From JAJDUF01 sp965214295 (lineage in GTDB: Bacteria > Chloroflexota > UBA11872 > UBA12225 > JAJDUF01), in NCBI GenBank assembly GCA_965214295.1, contig OZ243944.1, positions 2,852,001-2,916,000 of the forward strand: a DNA stretch of 64,000 bases. Reading direction: 5' to 3'. A program made the translations under genes and the position numbers. This document shows, piece by piece, positions 8,219 through 17,096 of this stretch; the first letter of the stretch is position 1, and every line of letters begins with the position of its first letter. The notes under the pieces were generated by a model. That model saw only the letters and a list, made by a program, of their open reading frames with translations, did no database searches and was not told where the DNA came from.

Positions 8219-10345
8219 ATGAACAGTTCGGACGAGGCTAGTGAAAGTACCATGGAACACGCGGCCGTAGCGGTGCTCGCTCCCGGCGTGTCATTCCTGA
8301 ACGACCGCCGGTTGCGCGAGGTGCGCCATGGCAGCCACACCTACACGCTGCCGGTCTATGCGAGCCGGGCGGCCTGGCTCACGCGGGCGGCCCAGTTGCG
8401 CCGGCGCATTCTGGTAGCTGCGGGCTTGTGGCCCTCACCTCCGCGCACCCCGCTCCGGACAAAGGTGTGGGGGCGGCTGGAGCGCGACGGCTACACCGTC
8501 GAGAAGGTGGCCTTTCAGAGCTTCCCCGGCTTCTACGTGACGGGCAATCTCTACCGGCCGGAGGCACAATCGTCCGGTCAGCGCTACCCGGCGGTGCTCA
8601 ATCCGCACGGCCATTGGCCGCAGGGCCGGCTGGCCGAGGAGGACCGCGGCAGCGTCCCGGCACGGTGTATTACGTTCGCCCGCCAGGGCTTTGTCGCCTT
8701 CTCCTACGACATGGTGGGTTATGTGGATAGTCGCCAGGTGGATCACCGCACTTTCGGCGGCTGGCGCGAATGGTTGTGGGGCATCCATTCACTCGGCCTG
8801 CAACTCTGGAACTCGATCCGGTCACTCGACTTCCTGACCGCGCTACCGGACGTTGACCCTGCACGGCTCGCCTGCACGGGCGCCTCCGGCGGCGGCACCC
8901 AGACGTTCTTGCTGACCGCCATTGACGACCGCGTACAGGTGGCGGCGCCGGTCAACATGATCTCGGCGCACATGCAGGGCGGCTGTGTCTGCGAGAACGC
9001 GCCCGGCCTGCGGCTGGACACCTTCAACGTGGAGATCGCGGCGCTGACCGCCCCGCGTCCCATGCTCCTCGTCTCCGCGACCGGCGATTGGACCGCGAAT
9101 ACGCCTACGGTGGAGTTTCCGGCGATCCAATCCGTCTACCGCCTGTTCGGCGCAGAGGATCGCCTGGAGAGCGTGCAGATCGATGCCGGTCACAACTACA
9201 ACCGCGCCAGTCGAGAGGCAGTGTACGCCTTCTTCGCGCGTTGGCTGGCGGGCGCGCCGGTCGGAACCCAGGTGCCGGAAGAATCGTACCCGGTGGAGCA
9301 GGACGACGATCTCCGAGTCTTCCCGACCGGCGGGCCGCTGCCACCCGACGCGCTCGACACTGCGGGCATCACCGCGACCCTCGTGCGCCGCGCACGCACC
9401 GCGGTGGACGACCGTTGGCCCCGCAATGCCCGGCAAGCGGAGCAGTTCCGGGAGCAGTTCGGTCCGGCCTTTGCCGACGTGCTGGCCACGGGGTCCCCGC
9501 CGCCGGAGTCGCTGTCCATCCAGCGACGGACAAGCCAACAGTGGACAGGTATGGATGGGACGAGTTACCGGCTGGAACGGCTTCTCATCGGTCGCCAAGC
9601 CGACAGTAGTGCTCCTGCTACCACCGTACCGGCCCTCTACCTCACACCAGCGGGCCAAGCGGCCAGCGGTGCCCAGGCACAGCCGCCGGTGCTCGTGGTC
9701 CACGAAGCCGGCAAGGCGGCCGGCTTCCGGCCGGAAGGGGAGACGGTACAACTCGGCCAACTGGCGGCCACGCTGCTCGGCGCGGGTCGACCGGTCCTTA
9801 CTTGCGATGCGTTTCTCACCGGAGAATATCTCAGCCCACTCGGTAGCGTAGGACGCCCCGTGCTGGAAGCGCACTTCACGACCTTCAACCGCACCGACGC
9901 CCAGTGGCGCGTCTACGACGTGGTCACGGCCGTCGCGGTCCTCCGGCAGCTCTCCGGGGCAGCAGCCGTCGACCTCGTGGGCGTCGGCGATGCCGGTCTC
10001 TGGTGTCTGCTCGCTCGCACCGGCGCCAGCGCGAGCATCCGTAAGCTGGCCGCGGACATGGCCGGCTTTGACTGGGACCGGGATGAGGACTACCGGGACC
10101 GGCTCTACGTCCCCGGACTACGGCGCCTTGGCGACGTACCCACCGCGGTAGCGCTCGCGGCGCCGGCGCCGCTGCTTCTACACGGCACCGAGGTCGCCAG
10201 CGTGTCCCCACCGCTGACGCGCCGGCTTCACCGGCTCTACGCCGCCCTCGGCCGACCGGACGCGCTCACCATCCGGCGCGATCCCGCCGCCCCGGCCGAC
10301 CTATCCGCCTGGCTGATGGCTGATAGCTACCCTCAAGCCGTGTAG
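8219..10345 (+). CDS. two-domain acetyl-xylan-esterase-like alpha/beta hydrolase
   Basis: Protein of about 708 residues. The first half is a prolyl-oligopeptidase/acetyl xylan esterase type hydrolase: PAVLNPHGHW, SYDMVGYVDS, the nucleophile elbow GASGGG (Ser about residue 223), a likely acid in SATGDWT (about 288) and the histidine in DAGHNYN (about 320). The second half (about 430-700) repeats the same fold, beginning VLVVHEAGKAAG, but its elbow reads GVGDAG with no serine, so it is probably inactive. No clear signal peptide. Start chosen at 8219, which has AGGTG nine bases upstream; ATGs at 8201 and 8252 are alternatives. Substrate unknown; an ester of a sugar or small molecule is likely by family. 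It converges with trpS. Confidence 0.82.
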   Translation: MNSSDEASESTMEHAAVAVLAPGVSFLNDRRLREVRHGSHTYTLPVYASRAAWLTRAAQLRRRILVAAGLWPSPPRTPLRTKVWGRLERDGYTVEKVAFQSFPGFYVTGNLYRPEAQSSGQRYPAVLNPHGHWPQGRLAEEDRGSVPARCITFARQGFVAFSYDMVGYVDSRQVDHRTFGGWREWLWGIHSLGLQLWNSIRSLDFLTALPDVDPARLACTGASGGGTQTFLLTAIDDRVQVAAPVNMISAHMQGGCVCENAPGLRLDTFNVEIAALTAPRPMLLVSATGDWTANTPTVEFPAIQSVYRLFGAEDRLESVQIDAGHNYNRASREAVYAFFARWLAGAPVGTQVPEESYPVEQDDDLRVFPTGGPLPPDALDTAGITATLVRRARTAVDDRWPRNARQAEQFREQFGPAFADVLATGSPPPESLSIQRRTSQQWTGMDGTSYRLERLLIGRQADSSAPATTVPALYLTPAGQAASGAQAQPPVLVVHEAGKAAGFRPEGETVQLGQLAATLLGAGRPVLTCDAFLTGEYLSPLGSVGRPVLEAHFTTFNRTDAQWRVYDVVTAVAVLRQLSGAAAVDLVGVGDAGLWCLLARTGASASIRKLAADMAGFDWDRDEDYRDRLYVPGLRRLGDVPTAVALAAPAPLLLHGTEVASVSPPLTRRLHRLYAALGRPDALTIRRDPAAPADLSAWLMADSYPQAV

Positions 10346-11349
10346 ATGATACGCATGGCCTCGCGGACTTCCTGCATCGTCTGCTCGGCGATCCGCTTCG
10401 CGCGTTGGGTGCCGTCGAGCAGGGCAGCGCGCACAACGTCGGGGCGCGCGGCATAGGCAGCGCGGCGCTCGCGGATCGGATCAAGGAAGTCGTTGAGGGC
10501 CATAACCAGTCGTCCCTTCACTTCCATATCGCTGACCCGGCCCGCGCGGTACCGCTCCTTGAGATCGGCCACCTCGTCCGCGTCCGGGTTGAAAGCGTCG
10601 TGATACTCGAACACCGGATTGTATTCGACAACACCGGGGTCGGTAGGGCGCAGGCGGGGATGCGTGCCGGTGATGTCCGTCACCATGCGCCGGACCTTGC
10701 GCTCGACCATGCCGGCGTCATCCGCGAGATAGATCGCATTGTCGAGGCTCTTGCTCATCTTGGCCTTCCCGTCAATGCCAACGAGCCGCGGCACGCGCCC
10801 GATGAGCGCCCGCGGTAGAGGAAAGACCTCCCCATACGTGCGATTGAACCGGCGGGTGATCTCGCGCGTATATTCGATGTGCGGCGCCTGGTCGTCTCCA
10901 ACCGGGACGAGGTGTGCCTTTGGCAAGATGATGTCGGCGATCTGGCTGGCCGGGTAGTTGAAAAACCCCAGACTCAGCTCGGCGTGCTCCTCTTCAAGCT
11001 GGGCCATCTCCGCCTTGAGCGTCGGGTTACGCTGATGGCGATTGAGCGGCGTCAGCATACTCAAGAGCATCGTCAGCTCGGCGTGCTCCGGGACATAGCT
11101 CTGGATCACAAAGGCGCTCCGCTGCGGGTCCAGCCCCACCGCCAGCCAGTCCAGCGTGACCTCGATCACCGCCTCGCGAATGCGCTCGATCTCCCGGATG
11201 TGATCGCCCAATGCCTGGTAGTCGGCAATCAGGAAAAAGCACTCATACTCGTCTTGCAGACGCACCCAGTTCTCCAGTGCGCCGGCGTAATGGCCGAGGT
11301 GCAGAGCACCCGTCGGACGGATACCGGTCAGGATACGCTGTTTGGGCAT
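10333..11349 (-). CDS. trpS: tryptophan--tRNA ligase
   Basis: Class I aminoacyl-tRNA synthetase of the usual bacterial size (338 residues) that charges tRNA-Trp. Signature sequences: GALHLGHYAG (the HIGH motif), FFLIADYQAL, the specificity block PVGDDQAPHIEYTREI, and the KMSKS loop in GIDGKAKMSKSLDN. The start at MPKQRILTG has an AAGGAGAG site; a longer reading to 11385 lacks support. The 3' end overlaps the convergent esterase by 13 bases. Upstream lies a TrpRS-like paralogue on the same strand. No T-box leader is seen in the 150-base gap. Confidence 0.97.
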   Translation of the reverse strand: MPKQRILTGIRPTGALHLGHYAGALENWVRLQDEYECFFLIADYQALGDHIREIERIREAVIEVTLDWLAVGLDPQRSAFVIQSYVPEHAELTMLLSMLTPLNRHQRNPTLKAEMAQLEEEHAELSLGFFNYPASQIADIILPKAHLVPVGDDQAPHIEYTREITRRFNRTYGEVFPLPRALIGRVPRLVGIDGKAKMSKSLDNAIYLADDAGMVERKVRRMVTDITGTHPRLRPTDPGVVEYNPVFEYHDAFNPDADEVADLKERYRAGRVSDMEVKGRLVMALNDFLDPIRERRAAYAARPDVVRAALLDGTQRAKRIAEQTMQEVREAMRIIYTA

Positions 11350-11419
11350 CGAAATACGCTCTCCTTTGCGCCTCGCCTCTGTCATTGCGGCGGCGGCCGC
11401 GACCTATGTCCCCCGGCAC

Positions 11420-11445
11420 TGGATTCCCGCTTGCATGGGCATGAC
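11420..11445. repeat. REP-like palindrome (inverse orientation)
   Basis: Reads GTCATGCCCATGCAAGCGGG then AATCCA on the minus strand, so it is a variant of the GTCATT...AATCCA family with weaker pairing; it lies in the gap between trpS and the TrpRS-like gene. Confidence 0.6.
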
Positions 11446-11502
11446 CGCAATTGGGCCGGCAGGAGGCGGCGCCGGCTCTCCATCATAACAATAGTAGCGC
11501 CT

Positions 11503-13152
11503 TCATCCGGCTGCCGGCGCCGCGCCCCCACTCACAATCTCGTCAATCCGCTGCGTCGTCTCCGGTGCCAGCGCCGCGCGGCGCTCACGATGCACCGCCA
11601 ACTGCTCGACAAGGCGGTCGGCGGTATGTGCTTTGCAGTCGCTACAGAGCAGTTGCCCGGCGCGGCACGCCTGCTGGATGGCAGCGTACTCGTCGGGCGC
11701 CGGCACAGCTTGAAGCGCCATCAGGCTCGACACGGAGCAGACGCGCGGATCGGGGTTGCCGCCCAGCCGGCGGTGCTCCCCCACTGTCGCCCGCCCACCC
11801 GTGACCGCCGTCATCACCTTGCGGCGGACGACCGCCGGCTCGTCACGGTAGCAGAGCGTCCCTTGGGGAACCGCGCCGTGCATGACATCCACCGCCGCGG
11901 CGGTGCGCGGATCAACATAGGTGGTGAGGCTCTTGGCCGCTCGGACGTACAGGCCCGCCGGCCGGTAGAAGCCGCAGCTCTCGGCCAGATTGCGGGCGAG
12001 GCGAACGTAGACGTCGCGCTCCAGCCCTCCGATCACTTGGGTACGACGCCGCCCGCCGAAGGCTGGTAGCTGCGGATGCAAGATGTCGGCGACGTAGATC
12101 AGGGGCAGAAACGTCGCGCTCACGCTGTCGCTCAGGCGCAGACCGAGCGCGGAGTTGATGATATTCACCCGCAGCTTGGCCCCCACCTCGTAGGCCAACT
12201 GGGTGACGGCGCTGCACTGGGATTGGGCGTACACGTCGGCGGTACCCAGATCGAGGCCAAGAGCCGCGCAGTCCCGCAGGATATCACGCATGCCCGCCGC
12301 TGCGTCAGCGGGTTGTTGCCCCCGCAGCGTCACGGTTTCCATGTCGTTGAAAGTGAGCACGACCTTTGCACCCAGGCGTTGATAGTGGGCCAGCAGGTCA
12401 ATCAGGGCACCCTGCCCCACGTGTAGCGGCCCGGTCGGTGCCAGACTCGCCATGACCACACAGCGGTCGCCACCGAGCAGCGCCTGCAAGAAAAGATCGT
12501 TATCCCGTGAGCCGGCCAGCATCCCCTTGGCCGCCAGCGGCGGCGGTGTCTCGAACCAGTCCAAAAACGCCCGCTGCTGACCAGGATACTCCTGGCTGAG
12601 ACCCGTGAGGCGGAACTCTTTGATGAGCGCGGTCTCACGGGCCAGGGGCTGGTCGCCGGTACGCACGACGCGCGAGGGGATTTCGATGTCGGTCTCGGCC
12701 GGCTGCACGCTCTCGGCGTCGAGAATCTCGCCGTGTAGTTGCGAGAGCCGCGCCGCGATGTTGTTGAGCGTGTGCTCTTGGACCTCGCGGGCCTTGGCGA
12801 GTACGAGACGGGCCACGTCCTCGGCAGTCTCCGGCGGGAGGCCGACCCGGCGGGCCTGGCGCCGGGCGCGGCTGAAGAGGCGGTCCTCGACAAATGGCTT
12901 GTGGATCGTATCACCGGCCAGATACTTCTCGACGGCGACCCGCTGCGCGGCGGCGATCCGTTGTTGCAGCAACTCCAGGATACGGTCGTGGCTGGTAGCG
13001 ATGATGTCGCGCTGGATAGCAAGGTACTGCTCGAAAACGGCCGTGTCGAGGCCTAGCCCAGCTTTGATCTCCTTTGGATCGGCGCCGGCGAGGATCGCTG
13101 CAATCGCCCGCTCGACGGCAGCGAGGCCCGAGGAGAACTGCGGTTTGTCCAC
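11503..13152 (-). CDS. chorismate-mutase-like domain fused to a TrpRS-like domain
   Basis: 549-residue protein. Residues 55-128 resemble an AroQ chorismate mutase: LLQQR, VAVEKYL, KPFVEDRLFSRA and a final helix with VQEH; some active-site positions seem changed (the usual R of the RE pair reads V, and the Ser four before the last Gln reads Ala). From about residue 200 it follows archaeal/eukaryotic-type TrpRS: APTGPLHVGQG (244-247 in place of HIGH), LTFNDMETV, and the C-terminal VVRRKVMTAVTGGRAT, EHRRLGGNPD and LLCSDCK blocks. The KMSKS/KMSAS loop is replaced by RAAKSLTTY (404-412). A canonical trpS is next door. It is therefore probably not a normal tRNA-charging enzyme; binding of chorismate, an aromatic amino acid or an aminoacyl-AMP is inference. 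Confidence 0.8.
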   Translation of the reverse strand: MDKPQFSSGLAAVERAIAAILAGADPKEIKAGLGLDTAVFEQYLAIQRDIIATSHDRILELLQQRIAAAQRVAVEKYLAGDTIHKPFVEDRLFSRARRQARRVGLPPETAEDVARLVLAKAREVQEHTLNNIAARLSQLHGEILDAESVQPAETDIEIPSRVVRTGDQPLARETALIKEFRLTGLSQEYPGQQRAFLDWFETPPPLAAKGMLAGSRDNDLFLQALLGGDRCVVMASLAPTGPLHVGQGALIDLLAHYQRLGAKVVLTFNDMETVTLRGQQPADAAAGMRDILRDCAALGLDLGTADVYAQSQCSAVTQLAYEVGAKLRVNIINSALGLRLSDSVSATFLPLIYVADILHPQLPAFGGRRRTQVIGGLERDVYVRLARNLAESCGFYRPAGLYVRAAKSLTTYVDPRTAAAVDVMHGAVPQGTLCYRDEPAVVRRKVMTAVTGGRATVGEHRRLGGNPDPRVCSVSSLMALQAVPAPDEYAAIQQACRAGQLLCSDCKAHTADRLVEQLAVHRERRAALAPETTQRIDEIVSGGAAPAAG

Positions 13153-13176
13153 GCCTCACCCCCCGACCCCGTGTCC

Positions 13177-13202
13177 GTCATTCCCACGCCAGCCGGAATC
13201 CG
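13177..13202. repeat. REP-like palindrome (degenerate)
   Basis: GTCATTCCCACGCCAGCCGG then AATCCG: same frame of GTCATT...AATCC as the other copies with imperfect pairing. Confidence 0.65.
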
Positions 13203-13417
13203 TCCCCGCCGCCAGATTCCGGCCGGCGCTGGCCCACTCCACTGACATCGCCCGGCCCTCGGCATCGGCCGTCGCCACCACCTCAGCACCCGCCGCGCCC
13301 AACGCCTCCTATAGCGGGCCGCGTGTGCTCCACAGCATACGGGAGAGACGCGGCCTGTCAAGATTCGCGCCAACGCGGTGCCCAGCCGGGATCGTACCGC
13401 CTCCCTATGGTCCCCGG

Positions 13418-13449
13418 CCCTAGATTCCAGCGGAAGCCGGAATCTAGGG
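13418..13449. repeat. long palindrome related to the REP family
   Basis: CCCTAGATTCC...GGAATCTAGGG is an 11-bp perfect stem around a loop with AGCGGAAGC. It is longer than the other copies. It lies between divergent genes, so termination is not its obvious role. Confidence 0.7.
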
Positions 13450-13492
13450 CCGGGGTGAGGCGCGCCCCTCAGCCGCCTCCGGGGCGCGGTTG

Positions 13493-13514
13493 TTAACGAA
13501 TGTTTAATCTGGTG
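13493..13514. promoter_or_regulatory. candidate 11-bp direct-repeat (Pho-box-like) site
   Basis: TTAACGAATGT followed at once by TTAATCTGGTG: two half-sites of TTAAYN with an 11-bp period, the spacing used by PhoB/OmpR-type response regulators. It lies 95 bases before the adaptor gene. A similar 11-bp array is at 21841-21866. Inference from pattern only. Confidence 0.3.
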
Positions 13515-13608
13515 CGAACTCCTACGTGACAGTAAGGCTGTTAGACTTCATCGTATTGAGTTCCAGCAGCACGGCGCGTCACGCGAGCGTGTCGGAAGAG
13601 AGGCAGCA

Positions 13609-16038
13609 ATGAGAAGGTTGCGACAGATTCTCGGCTTGGTCGTTGTCTTGGCGGTGGCCTTTGGCATCGGCTATAGCGGGTACCAGCGCTTCGGCCCAGA
13701 GCCGGTCGAGGCCGTTATTCCGACGACGCTGCCCGTAGAGCGCGGTAACCTGACCGCCACGGTGAGTGCCACCGGCAACGTAGAGGCCGCCACCCTCTCG
13801 GAGCTTAGTTTCCGGGTCAACGGGACGCTCCTTGAGCTGCTCGTTGACGTCGGTACCGAGGTGCGCGCCGGGCAAGTCCTGGCACGGCTGGAGACCGGCA
13901 CCCTGGAAAGCGCCCTCCGCCAGGCTCAGGCCAGCCTCCGCAGCGCCACCACTAGGCTCACCGAGCTTCAGGATGGCCTCTCAGCCAAAGACATCCGGCT
14001 CAGTGAGGCCTCCGTCGTCTCCGCCGAGCTGAAGCTGGCCCAAGCGCGCGCCAATACCACCGACATCCGCAACGCCGAAGGCAGCCTCGAATCCGCCCGG
14101 ATCAGGCTTGCCGAGCTTCAGGCCAGCGCCAGCGACCAGGATATCGCCATCGCCCGGCTCCAGCTGGCGGCGGCCGAAGCGAAACTGGCGGCTCTGCAGC
14201 AGCCGGCCGAGCGTGATATCCAAGCCGCCCAGGCCTCGGTCGCCTCCGCCCAGGCCAAATTCGATCAACTGCTCCAGCCCCGCACCGAAGATATCCGCAA
14301 TGCCGAAACGGCGGTCGCCTCCGCCCAGGCCAAGCTCGACAAGCTGCTCCGGCCCTCGGCCGAGGATGTCAGCAATGCTGAGGCGTCGGTGGTCTCGGCC
14401 CAGGCCAAGCTCGACCAGTTGCTCCAGCCCCGCGCGGAAGATATCCAGAATGCTGAAGCATCGGTCGCCTCCGCCCAGGCCAAGCTCGACAAGCTGCTCC
14501 GGCCGACCGCAGCGGACCTCGCCTCGGCCCAGGTTTCCCTCGATCAGGCCCAGATCCGCCTGGCCGAGCTTACCGATGCCCCGGCCGTCGGCGCCGAAGA
14601 CCTCGCCAATGCCCAGCTCACGGTCCAGAACGCCCAACTGAGCCTCGACCAGGCCATCTCCGACGATATCTCGGAAACGGCTATCCAGAAGGCCCGCATC
14701 TCCCTGGAGACGGCGCAGAACAACCTGAGCAAGCTCCAGAACCAAGGGCCGAGCGAGTGGGCACTGCGCTTGCAACAGCTCGCCGTGCAGTCTGCCCAGG
14801 ACAACCTCAACAAGCTACTCAACCCCAGCCCCGCCGACGTTGCCAGCGCCCAAGTGTCGCTGCAACAGGCGCAAAACAGCCTCAACAAACTGCTGAACCC
14901 CAGCGCTGCCGACATTGCCAGTGCCCAAGTGTCGCTGCAACAGGCGCAAAACAACCTGAACAAGCTACTCAACCCCAGTGCCGCCGACATGATCAGCGCC
15001 CAAGCGACGCTACAACAGGCGCAGACCAGCCTCAACAAGCTACTCAATCCCAGCGCCGCCGACGTTGCCAGCGCCCAGGCGTCGCTGCAGCAGGCGCAAA
15101 ACAGCCTGGACAAGCTGCTCAACCCCAGTGCCGCCGATCTGGCGAATGCCCAAGTGTCGGTACAGCAGGCGCAGCAGAACCTCGACACCCTGCTCAACCC
15201 CGATACGGTAGCGATTGCCCAGCAGGAGCTGACCGTGGCCCAGGCGGAGCGCCAGTTGGCCCGTGCCCAGACGAGCTATGAGGATGCCTTTGCCGCCGCA
15301 GAGCTAGCCCTGGAGCAGGCGCAGCTACAGCACGAGCTGAAGATCGCCCCGGCCACCGAGCAGGAGATCGCCGCGGCGGAAGCGTCGTTGGAGAGCGCGC
15401 AGGTGCAGCTGGAGCAGGCACAGGACAATCTGAACAACGCCACGCTGCGGGCGCCTTTCGCCGGCCTCGTAGCCAGCTTGAGCGCCAGCCTGGGCGAGCA
15501 AGTCGGTTCCAATAGCGCCATCCTGGAGCTGTTCGATCCGACGAAGATTAGGATCGAGGCGCTGGTGGACGAGATTGATGTCTCCAACGTGCGCTCCGGA
15601 CAGGACGCGACCGTGACGTTCGAGGGGTTGCAGGATCAGCGCGTGCCGGGTCGCGTGCTGGTGGTCGCGCCGACCGGCACCATCAATCAGGGTGTCGTGA
15701 GCTACCAGGCCATCATCGAAGTGGACCGCACGCAGGCTGGCGGTGTCCGCCCCGGGATGACGGCCACGGCCAGTATCGTCACCGAATCACGCGAAAACGT
15801 CATCGTGGTGCCCAACCGGGCCATCCGGCGGCAGGGTCAGCGGCGGACGGTAGAAGTTATGACGGCCAGCGGTGAGACCGAGACGCGCCAAGTGCAAGTC
15901 GGCCTCGCCAACGACCAGTCCAGCGAGATCATCAGCGGCTTGCAGCCCGGTGATACGGTGGTCATCTCGGCTACGACCACCGGCCAAGCAAGTATTCCGG
16001 GCCTGACCGGCGGCGGTGGTGGGCGGCGGCCCTTCTAG
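13609..16038 (+). CDS. MacA/HlyD-type membrane-fusion (adaptor) protein with long repeat hairpin
   Basis: 809 residues, about twice the usual adaptor length. An N-terminal membrane anchor (residues 7-25), then a lipoyl-type half (TATVSATGNVEAA ... VDVGTEVRAGQVLARLE), a very long alpha-helical hairpin (about 105-620), the second lipoyl half (LRAPFAGLVASLSASLGEQV), a beta-barrel and a C-terminal membrane-proximal domain. The hairpin is built of 25-residue repeats: one array of FDQLLQPRTEDIRNAE type alternating with LDKLLRPSAEDVSNAE, another of LNKLLNPSAADVASAQVSLQ type in five consecutive copies. It heads an operon with an ABC ATPase and two permeases, so it probably couples export of a molecule through the envelope. 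No TolC gene is seen. Ribosome site GAGAGG upstream. Confidence 0.9.
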   Translation: MRRLRQILGLVVVLAVAFGIGYSGYQRFGPEPVEAVIPTTLPVERGNLTATVSATGNVEAATLSELSFRVNGTLLELLVDVGTEVRAGQVLARLETGTLESALRQAQASLRSATTRLTELQDGLSAKDIRLSEASVVSAELKLAQARANTTDIRNAEGSLESARIRLAELQASASDQDIAIARLQLAAAEAKLAALQQPAERDIQAAQASVASAQAKFDQLLQPRTEDIRNAETAVASAQAKLDKLLRPSAEDVSNAEASVVSAQAKLDQLLQPRAEDIQNAEASVASAQAKLDKLLRPTAADLASAQVSLDQAQIRLAELTDAPAVGAEDLANAQLTVQNAQLSLDQAISDDISETAIQKARISLETAQNNLSKLQNQGPSEWALRLQQLAVQSAQDNLNKLLNPSPADVASAQVSLQQAQNSLNKLLNPSAADIASAQVSLQQAQNNLNKLLNPSAADMISAQATLQQAQTSLNKLLNPSAADVASAQASLQQAQNSLDKLLNPSAADLANAQVSVQQAQQNLDTLLNPDTVAIAQQELTVAQAERQLARAQTSYEDAFAAAELALEQAQLQHELKIAPATEQEIAAAEASLESAQVQLEQAQDNLNNATLRAPFAGLVASLSASLGEQVGSNSAILELFDPTKIRIEALVDEIDVSNVRSGQDATVTFEGLQDQRVPGRVLVVAPTGTINQGVVSYQAIIEVDRTQAGGVRPGMTATASIVTESRENVIVVPNRAIRRQGQRRTVEVMTASGETETRQVQVGLANDQSSEIISGLQPGDTVVISATTTGQASIPGLTGGGGGRRPF
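14236..15200 (+). repeat. tandem 75-bp coding repeats in the adaptor gene
   Basis: Two arrays of 25-codon units: about 14258-14530 (four units, alternating two types so that the higher-order period is 150 bp) and about 14810-15200 (five units sharing CTCAACAAGCTACTCAACCC-like starts). The second array is the more uniform at the DNA level, suggesting recent unequal exchange. Confidence 0.85.
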
Positions 16039-16202
16039 GGCGTTTCTCCCAACCCCAGGCCATCATGCCGGCTGCCGCCGGAAGCCAAGCGCCTGGAATA
16101 GCAGACGGCACACCCACTCCGGTTCTCGCTCGCGCGGGGACGACCGGGAAATGTCAGCAGAGCCTAGCAACTGGTTGAACGCAAGCAAAGCGGAGGTGAG
16201 AG

Positions 16203-17003
16203 ATGGCTACGGCAACGGCAACCGTCGCGGCCCCGGTAGGTGCGGAAGGTGCGGAGACTGCGGCGGCCACCACCACGGACACGGTGATCCACTTCCGTGA
16301 CCTGACCAAGACCTACTACATCGGGGACATCACCGTGCCAGCGTTGCGCGGGGTGTCGCTGGAGGTCAAGAGCGGCGAGCTGGTGGCGGTCATGGGGCCA
16401 TCCGGCTCCGGCAAGTCCACCCTGATGAACATTATCGGGTGCCTCGACCAGCCGACGTCCGGCGACTATGCGCTGGATGGAGAGCAGATCGGCCGGCTCG
16501 CGGACGATGAGCTGGCCGAGATCCGCAACAAGAAGATCGGCTTTGTATTCCAGCAGTTCAACCTGCTCGCGCGCACCAGTGCGCTGGAGCAGGTGGAGTT
16601 GCCGTTGGTCTACGCTGGCGTAGCGGATCGCCTCGAACGGGCGCAGGCAGCCCTGGAGGCCGTCGGTCTCGGCGACCGCCTCGACCATAAGCCGACCGAG
16701 CTGTCGGGCGGGCAGCAGCAGCGCGTCGCCATCGCACGGGCGCTGGTCAACGACCCCGCCCTCTTGCTCGCCGACGAGCCGACGGGTGCCCTCGATACGA
16801 CGACCGCCGGGGAGATTATGGCCATTCTCCAGCGCCTGAACCGCGAACGGAATCTGACGGTGATCCTCGTGACTCACGAAGCGGAGATCGCCGCCTACAC
16901 CAAGCGCATCGTCCATATGCGCGACGGTGTGATCAGCAACGACGAAGTAGTGAAGAACCAACGTCTCGCTCAGATGGCGCCCACAGCGGAGTCGGCCGAG
17001 TAA
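16203..17003 (+). CDS. MacB-type ABC transporter ATP-binding protein
   Basis: 266 residues of the LolD/MacB ATPase family. Walker A is GPSGSGKST, Q-loop in FVFQQFNLL, signature LSGGQQQR, Walker B LLADEPTGALD, H-loop VTHE. The first 28 residues are an Ala/Thr-rich extension before the ATPase fold begins (VIHFRDLTKTYYIGD). It follows the adaptor gene by 164 bases and precedes two FtsX/MacB-type permeases; here the ATPase is a separate protein, unlike E. coli MacB. It drives the permease by ATP hydrolysis at the cytoplasmic face. A GGAGGTGAGAG sequence precedes the ATG. Confidence 0.95.
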   Translation: MATATATVAAPVGAEGAETAAATTTDTVIHFRDLTKTYYIGDITVPALRGVSLEVKSGELVAVMGPSGSGKSTLMNIIGCLDQPTSGDYALDGEQIGRLADDELAEIRNKKIGFVFQQFNLLARTSALEQVELPLVYAGVADRLERAQAALEAVGLGDRLDHKPTELSGGQQQRVAIARALVNDPALLLADEPTGALDTTTAGEIMAILQRLNRERNLTVILVTHEAEIAAYTKRIVHMRDGVISNDEVVKNQRLAQMAPTAESAE

Positions 17004-17096
17004 CCGGCGCGTCTTGGTAGACGCCCCGGAAACTCTCGCCACACATGGAGTGTGAGGATAGCCCGCGCAGTGGAGCGCGGTAGAAAGGGGAAACCG

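Larger units (their letters stand above)
13153..13608. other. divergent intergenic region with repeats
   Basis: No gene. It holds two palindromic repeats (13177-13202 and 13418-13449) and, nearer the adaptor gene, a candidate response-regulator site at 13493-13514. A stretch rich in CCGCC follows the first repeat. Confidence 0.55.

Noticed and set aside
10879..12069. Plus-strand open frame of 396 codons
   Set aside because: Antisense to trpS and the TrpRS-like gene; composition is that of GC-rich shadow frames (many R, G, H) and it has no recognisable fold.
14258..15200. CRISPR-like regular repeats
   Set aside because: The period of 75 bases is a coding repeat (25 codons) inside the adaptor gene, with no spacers.
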